The position numbers and the translations under genes are program-made. The notes below the pieces were generated by a model that worked only from the letters and a program-made list of their open reading frames with translations, was not told the DNA's origin and searched no databases. DNA of 9,774 nucleotides from Candidatus Thioglobus sp. GTDB taxonomy: Bacteria; Pseudomonadota; Gammaproteobacteria; PS1; Pseudothioglobaceae. The stretch covers positions 1 through 9,774 of the forward strand of contig JAAOIF010000025.1 of NCBI GenBank assembly GCA_015163925.1, given 5' to 3'. Below, one piece after another: positions 7,033 to 9,774 of this stretch; the first letter of the stretch is position 1; each line of letters starts with the position of its first letter.

Positions 7033-7050
7033 GTGGCAGCCCTCAGCCCG

Positions 7051-8061
7051 TCAGCAAGATTTGATTTTTTCAGCATAAGCTGGAAAATCAATATTTTTTA
7101 AATCCTGCCTCAAAGTAATTAGTCGTATTAGCTGTAAATTATAGCGTTTTATCCTCAATAATTTCATTACTAAATTAAAAAATGCTTTATTTCTATTCAA
7201 AATAAATTTTCTTATGCTGTTTTTTAAAGGATTTTTCTGCGAAATACTATTTTTTTTAAGATTATTAATAAATTTTTTGGAGCGAAAAACATCAAATTCA
7301 ACATAATTTACAGTCTCTAATATTTTTTTTATAAATTTGCGTTTTATTGCCTCATCCTGATTTTCAAAACCAAAATTATCTTTTAAAAACTTCAGGTGAA
7401 AATACATAATTCCAAGATATTCTGATTTCAAATTCACGCCGCTGAAATTCAGTACTTCCCAAACTGGCGCTTGCTCAAATGTTATATTTTCATTGGCTGG
7501 AAAGTACCAATGGTCGCCATTTCCAACAAATAAATTAGTCGTTTTTTGGGCATTTACTACTAATTTTCCGGCTGGATTTTCTATCAAATTTATGCCGCTA
7601 AACATATATTTTGTTGGTTTGTTTTGTTGCATTTCAGCGCGGATTTTTGCAATCATCGGCGCTAAATTTTCCTTAATTGCCAAGTGGTCAGCGTCCAATT
7701 TTGTAACGATTGTGAAAGTGGTTTTTGACATCGCATAATTGTAATAATTTGCCAAGCTGTGAACCGATTCTGCCGGACTTTCAGAATGCCCATTACTGTT
7801 GGTCGGATGGACTTTTGGCAGGTAATGGTAAATTTTGATTTTGTCTGGAAATTGCTTTTGTAAATCTTGCAAAATCTCCGGCGTGGCATCGTTACAATCG
7901 TTATAAACTGCGATAATTTCATCGTAAAATTCAATATGAGAAAGGATTGAAAGGCGCAAAAATTTTGCCTCATTTTTAATCCGCATAAATCCGCTAATTC
8001 CAGGTTTTCTGGGTTTTTTTAGCGAGTTAATATCAAACTTAAATTCATCAAAATCAGCCAT
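7051..8061 (-). CDS. Glycosyltransferase-like protein (GT-A fold, family 2-like)
   Basis: This 336-residue protein probably transfers a sugar to a surface glycan, but donor and acceptor are unknown. The GT-A-like half starts at about 21 with GISGFMRIKNEAKFLRLSI, the nucleotide-binding opening with the NEA motif of family 2-like enzymes, followed by YDEIIAVYNDCNDATPEIL (46-64). A DxD motif (LDADH, Asp123 and Asp125), expected to bind the metal and nucleotide-sugar, sits after TFTIVTK. The C-terminal third (about 240-336) is very basic and Lys/Asn/Ile-rich, fitting attachment to the inner membrane surface. No transmembrane helix is evident. It stands alone without other glycan genes, is visibly more AT-rich than its neighbours, and has several runs of 7-8 A in its coding strand, which suggests transfer. 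No Shine-Dalgarno sequence precedes the ATG, though an A-rich tract does. Confidence 0.75.
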   Translation of the reverse strand: MADFDEFKFDINSLKKPRKPGISGFMRIKNEAKFLRLSILSHIEFYDEIIAVYNDCNDATPEILQDLQKQFPDKIKIYHYLPKVHPTNSNGHSESPAESVHSLANYYNYAMSKTTFTIVTKLDADHLAIKENLAPMIAKIRAEMQQNKPTKYMFSGINLIENPAGKLVVNAQKTTNLFVGNGDHWYFPANENITFEQAPVWEVLNFSGVNLKSEYLGIMYFHLKFLKDNFGFENQDEAIKRKFIKKILETVNYVEFDVFRSKKFINNLKKNSISQKNPLKNSIRKFILNRNKAFFNLVMKLLRIKRYNLQLIRLITLRQDLKNIDFPAYAEKIKSC

Positions 8062-8084
8062 TTTTTTAGTTTTATCTTATATTT

Positions 8085-8112
8085 TTGTTGATTTTATAGT
8101 AATTTTTATATA
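8085..8112 (+). promoter_or_regulatory. Candidate promoter of the NSS transporter gene
   Basis: TTGTTG (8085-8090) and TATATA (8107-8112) lie 16 bp apart in the 82-bp divergent region. The area is so AT-rich that chance matches are likely. An alternative pairing uses TATACA (8109-8114). Confidence 0.35.
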
Positions 8113-8143
8113 CAATTTTACAAAAATCTTTTAAGGAATAATT

Positions 8144-9490
8144 ATGAAAAGTCAGCCGCAATGGTCCAACCGAAGCGTATTTTTATTAGCCGCAGTCGGC
8201 TCGGCGGTGGGGCTGGGCAACATTTGGAAATTCCCTTATATTGTCGGTGAAAACGGCGGCGGGGCTTTCATTTTGGTATATTTATTTTGCATCGCTTTGG
8301 TGGGAATTCCGGTGCTGATTGCCGAGATTTTGATTGGTAAAACTGCGCAAGCTAATCCGGTTTCTGCGTTTGAAAATCTCGCCGGAAAATTCAAAGCAAG
8401 CCGATTTTGGGTGATTTTTGGCTTTATTGGAATTATTACTGGCTTTTTAATTCTGTCGTTTTATTCAGTGGTGGCGGGCTGGGCGCTGGAATATTTAGCA
8501 GTATTTTTGCAAAACGACTTAGCCGGTGCTGCGCCAGAGCAAGTGAAAAATCATTTTGCTGATTTGCTCAAAAGCCCATCACAGCTGCTTTTTTGGCATA
8601 GTATTTTTATGTTATTAACAATATTAATTGTGGCAAAAGGGGTCAATCAGGGGATTGAAAAAGTCATTTCATTAGCGATGCCGGCGCTGTTTTTGATACT
8701 AATTATTTTGGTGATTTATGCCTCTCAGCAAGCCGGTTTTAGCGAGGCGCTGGCGTATTTATTTACCCCTGATTTTTCATTGATTAGCACTGAAACCACT
8801 CTAATCGCCTTGGGGCATGCGTTTTTCACCCTGTCTCTGGGTATGGGGGCGATGATGGTTTATGGCTCATATTTAAGCAAAAATACAGCAGTGGTGCGGC
8901 TTTCACTTAGCATTGCGCTAATTGATACTTTAGTGGCGCTGCTGGCTGGTTTGGCGATTTTTCCACTGATTTTCACCTATGGTTTGGAGCCGAGTAGTGG
9001 TCCATCGTTACTATTTATTAGCTTGCCGAATGCGCTGTTAGCATTGCCTTTTGGGCAGTTTTTTGGGATTGCTTTTTTCTTATTATTACTAATTGCCGCC
9101 TTGTCTTCGGCGATTTCAATTTTAGAGCCGGTGGTGAGATTTGTTGAGCAAAAAACCCAACTCACTCGCCGAATATCCGCTTGGCTGATGGGCATAATTA
9201 TTTGGCTCATCGGCATCAGCGCCTTGCTGGCATTTAACGAGTGGGCGGAGGTCAAATTGTTTGGCAGAAATATTTTTGATTCACTCGATTTTCTGACCAC
9301 TAATATCCTCTTGCCCTTGGGGGGTCTGGGAATTAGCCTGTTTGCTACTTGGGTGCTGGCGAGTAAATCTAATATTTTAAGCTCGCTTGGAATTGGAAAT
9401 TTGGCGTATAAAATTTGGTACTGGCTGGCGGCAATCGTTGCTCCAGCGGTGATTTTGATGATTGCTTGGAACGGTTTATTTATTTCTTAG
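8144..9490 (+). CDS. Sodium-dependent NSS-family (SNF, LeuT-like) transporter
   Basis: This 448-residue inner-membrane protein imports an amino acid or related amine using the sodium gradient. About 11 transmembrane segments can be placed (10-33, 40-65, 88-118, 148-166, 172-193, 219-245, 252-279, 303-334, 344-363, 379-405, 424-446), the usual bacterial number. TM1 carries GSAVGLGNIWKFPY (19-32) with the unwound GLG and Asn26, which ligands sodium in LeuT. TM6 has FFTLSLGMGAM with Thr229, and TM8 has ALSSAISILEP with Ser321-Ser322 at the second sodium site. Asp382 matches the extracellular gate Asp404 of LeuT. AAGGA lies 6 bases before the ATG. The substrate cannot be read from the sequence. 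The gene is a single transcription unit whose end overlaps ruvA tail-to-tail by 15 bp. Confidence 0.97.
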   Translation: MKSQPQWSNRSVFLLAAVGSAVGLGNIWKFPYIVGENGGGAFILVYLFCIALVGIPVLIAEILIGKTAQANPVSAFENLAGKFKASRFWVIFGFIGIITGFLILSFYSVVAGWALEYLAVFLQNDLAGAAPEQVKNHFADLLKSPSQLLFWHSIFMLLTILIVAKGVNQGIEKVISLAMPALFLILIILVIYASQQAGFSEALAYLFTPDFSLISTETTLIALGHAFFTLSLGMGAMMVYGSYLSKNTAVVRLSLSIALIDTLVALLAGLAIFPLIFTYGLEPSSGPSLLFISLPNALLALPFGQFFGIAFFLLLLIAALSSAISILEPVVRFVEQKTQLTRRISAWLMGIIIWLIGISALLAFNEWAEVKLFGRNIFDSLDFLTTNILLPLGGLGISLFATWVLASKSNILSSLGIGNLAYKIWYWLAAIVAPAVILMIAWNGLFIS

Positions 9491-9774
9491 CGCCGCGCGA
9501 ATTAATTCCTCAGTTGAGAGTAAATCATTAATACCACTTAACATTTTATCCGCCTCTTTAGCCTTGAAACCCAATGACTGTAAGGCTTGCGCAGCTTTGC
9601 TGGCATTTGGATTACTCACAGCCGGCATTTGATTTGCTGTATTTTCTAATTCCAATTTTGCCAAGCGGTCTTTTAGCTCCACAATCAGCTTTTGCGCAGT
9701 TTTTTTGCCAATTCCCGGAGTCTTGGCAAGCAAGCCATCGTCCTCGTCAGCCACCGCATTCCACACTCGCCAAA
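9476..9774 (-). CDS. ruvA: Holliday junction branch-migration protein RuvA, C-terminal part
   Basis: RuvA binds the four-way Holliday junction as a tetramer and recruits the RuvB motor for branch migration. Only the last 99 residues or so are in the window; the reading frame stays open to the right edge, and the codon at 9766 is an internal GTG, not a start. Visible are the end of domain II with its second helix-hairpin-helix (LLAKTPGIGKKTAQKLIVEL), an Asn/Ala/Pro-containing flexible linker (about 40-55 of the visible part), and the small domain III that binds RuvB (AAQALQSLGFKAKEADKML...LLSTEELIRAALRNK). Stop is TAA at 9478-9476. The full protein should be about 200 residues. Convergent overlap with the transporter gene leaves no room for a separate terminator. 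Confidence 0.96.
   Translation of the reverse strand, partial: WRVWNAVADEDDGLLAKTPGIGKKTAQKLIVELKDRLAKLELENTANQMPAVSNPNASKAAQALQSLGFKAKEADKMLSGINDLLSTEELIRAALRNK

Larger units (their letters stand above)
6782..7050. other. Gene-free repeat zone between greA and the glycosyltransferase gene
   Basis: No ORF with coding character, tRNA or obvious intrinsic terminator is visible. From left to right it holds a REP-like hairpin (6806-6826), a hexamer array (6834-6851), a heptamer array (6852-6886), two 41-bp direct repeats (6892-6932, 6949-6989) and an inverted degenerate copy (7001-7032), with only short unrepeated linkers between them. The zone separates convergent genes and ends at the stop codon of the minus-strand gene. 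Confidence 0.85.

Noticed and set aside
7250..7330. Phase-variable homopolymer tracts in the glycosyltransferase gene
   Set aside because: Runs of 8 A on the coding strand (7250-7257, 7323-7330) are short for phase variation and expected in such AT-rich sequence; the frame is intact.
7493..7738. Plus-strand ORF inside the glycosyltransferase gene
   Set aside because: It lies wholly antisense to a better-supported coding region, has no ribosome binding site and no recognisable domain.

Overview
The window looks like chromosomal DNA from a moderately AT-rich gammaproteobacterium. The lines of evidence are the proteobacterial forms of CarA, CarB, GreA and RuvA, an MlaA homologue (which implies an outer membrane), and GreA's gammaproteobacterial N-terminus. 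Nothing here fixes the genus. The window is mostly housekeeping, with accessory pieces at the left edge and in the middle.

Left edge (1-651, plus strand): a two-gene toxin-antitoxin module, a ribbon-helix-helix antitoxin followed with an ATGA overlap by a PemK/MazF-type endoribonuclease toxin. Converging on it from the minus strand (669-1132) is a tight pair: a small CxxC heavy-metal-associated (HMA) protein and the sulfur-carrier protein ThiS, also joined by an ATGA overlap. The 124 bp between the HMA gene and carA hold divergent promoters and three phased 11-bp repeats.

Centre (1201-6781, plus strand): a compact operon carA-mlaA-carB-greA with gaps of -4, 19 and 11 bp. CarA and CarB form carbamoyl-phosphate synthetase, feeding arginine and pyrimidine synthesis. 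MlaA is the outer-membrane component of the Mla lipid-asymmetry system. GreA rescues backtracked RNA polymerase. The mlaA insertion between the two synthetase subunits is the notable point, and this MlaA has no lipobox cysteine.

Repeat zone (6782-7050): 269 bp without a gene, made almost entirely of repeats. In order these are a REP-like hairpin, a hexamer array, a heptamer array, two 41-bp direct repeats, and an inverted degenerate third copy that makes a small MITE-like element.

Right part: a lone, AT- and Lys/Asn/Ile-rich glycosyltransferase-like gene on the minus strand (7051-8061), divergent from a sodium-coupled NSS-family (LeuT-like) transporter (8144-9490). The transporter's 3' end overlaps tail-to-tail with the C-terminal part of ruvA, which runs off the right edge.

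I found no convincing new multi-gene system. The best candidates for follow-up are the non-lipidated MlaA inside the car operon, the HMA-ThiS pair with its phased-repeat leader, and the composite repeat zone next to an apparently foreign glycosyltransferase gene.
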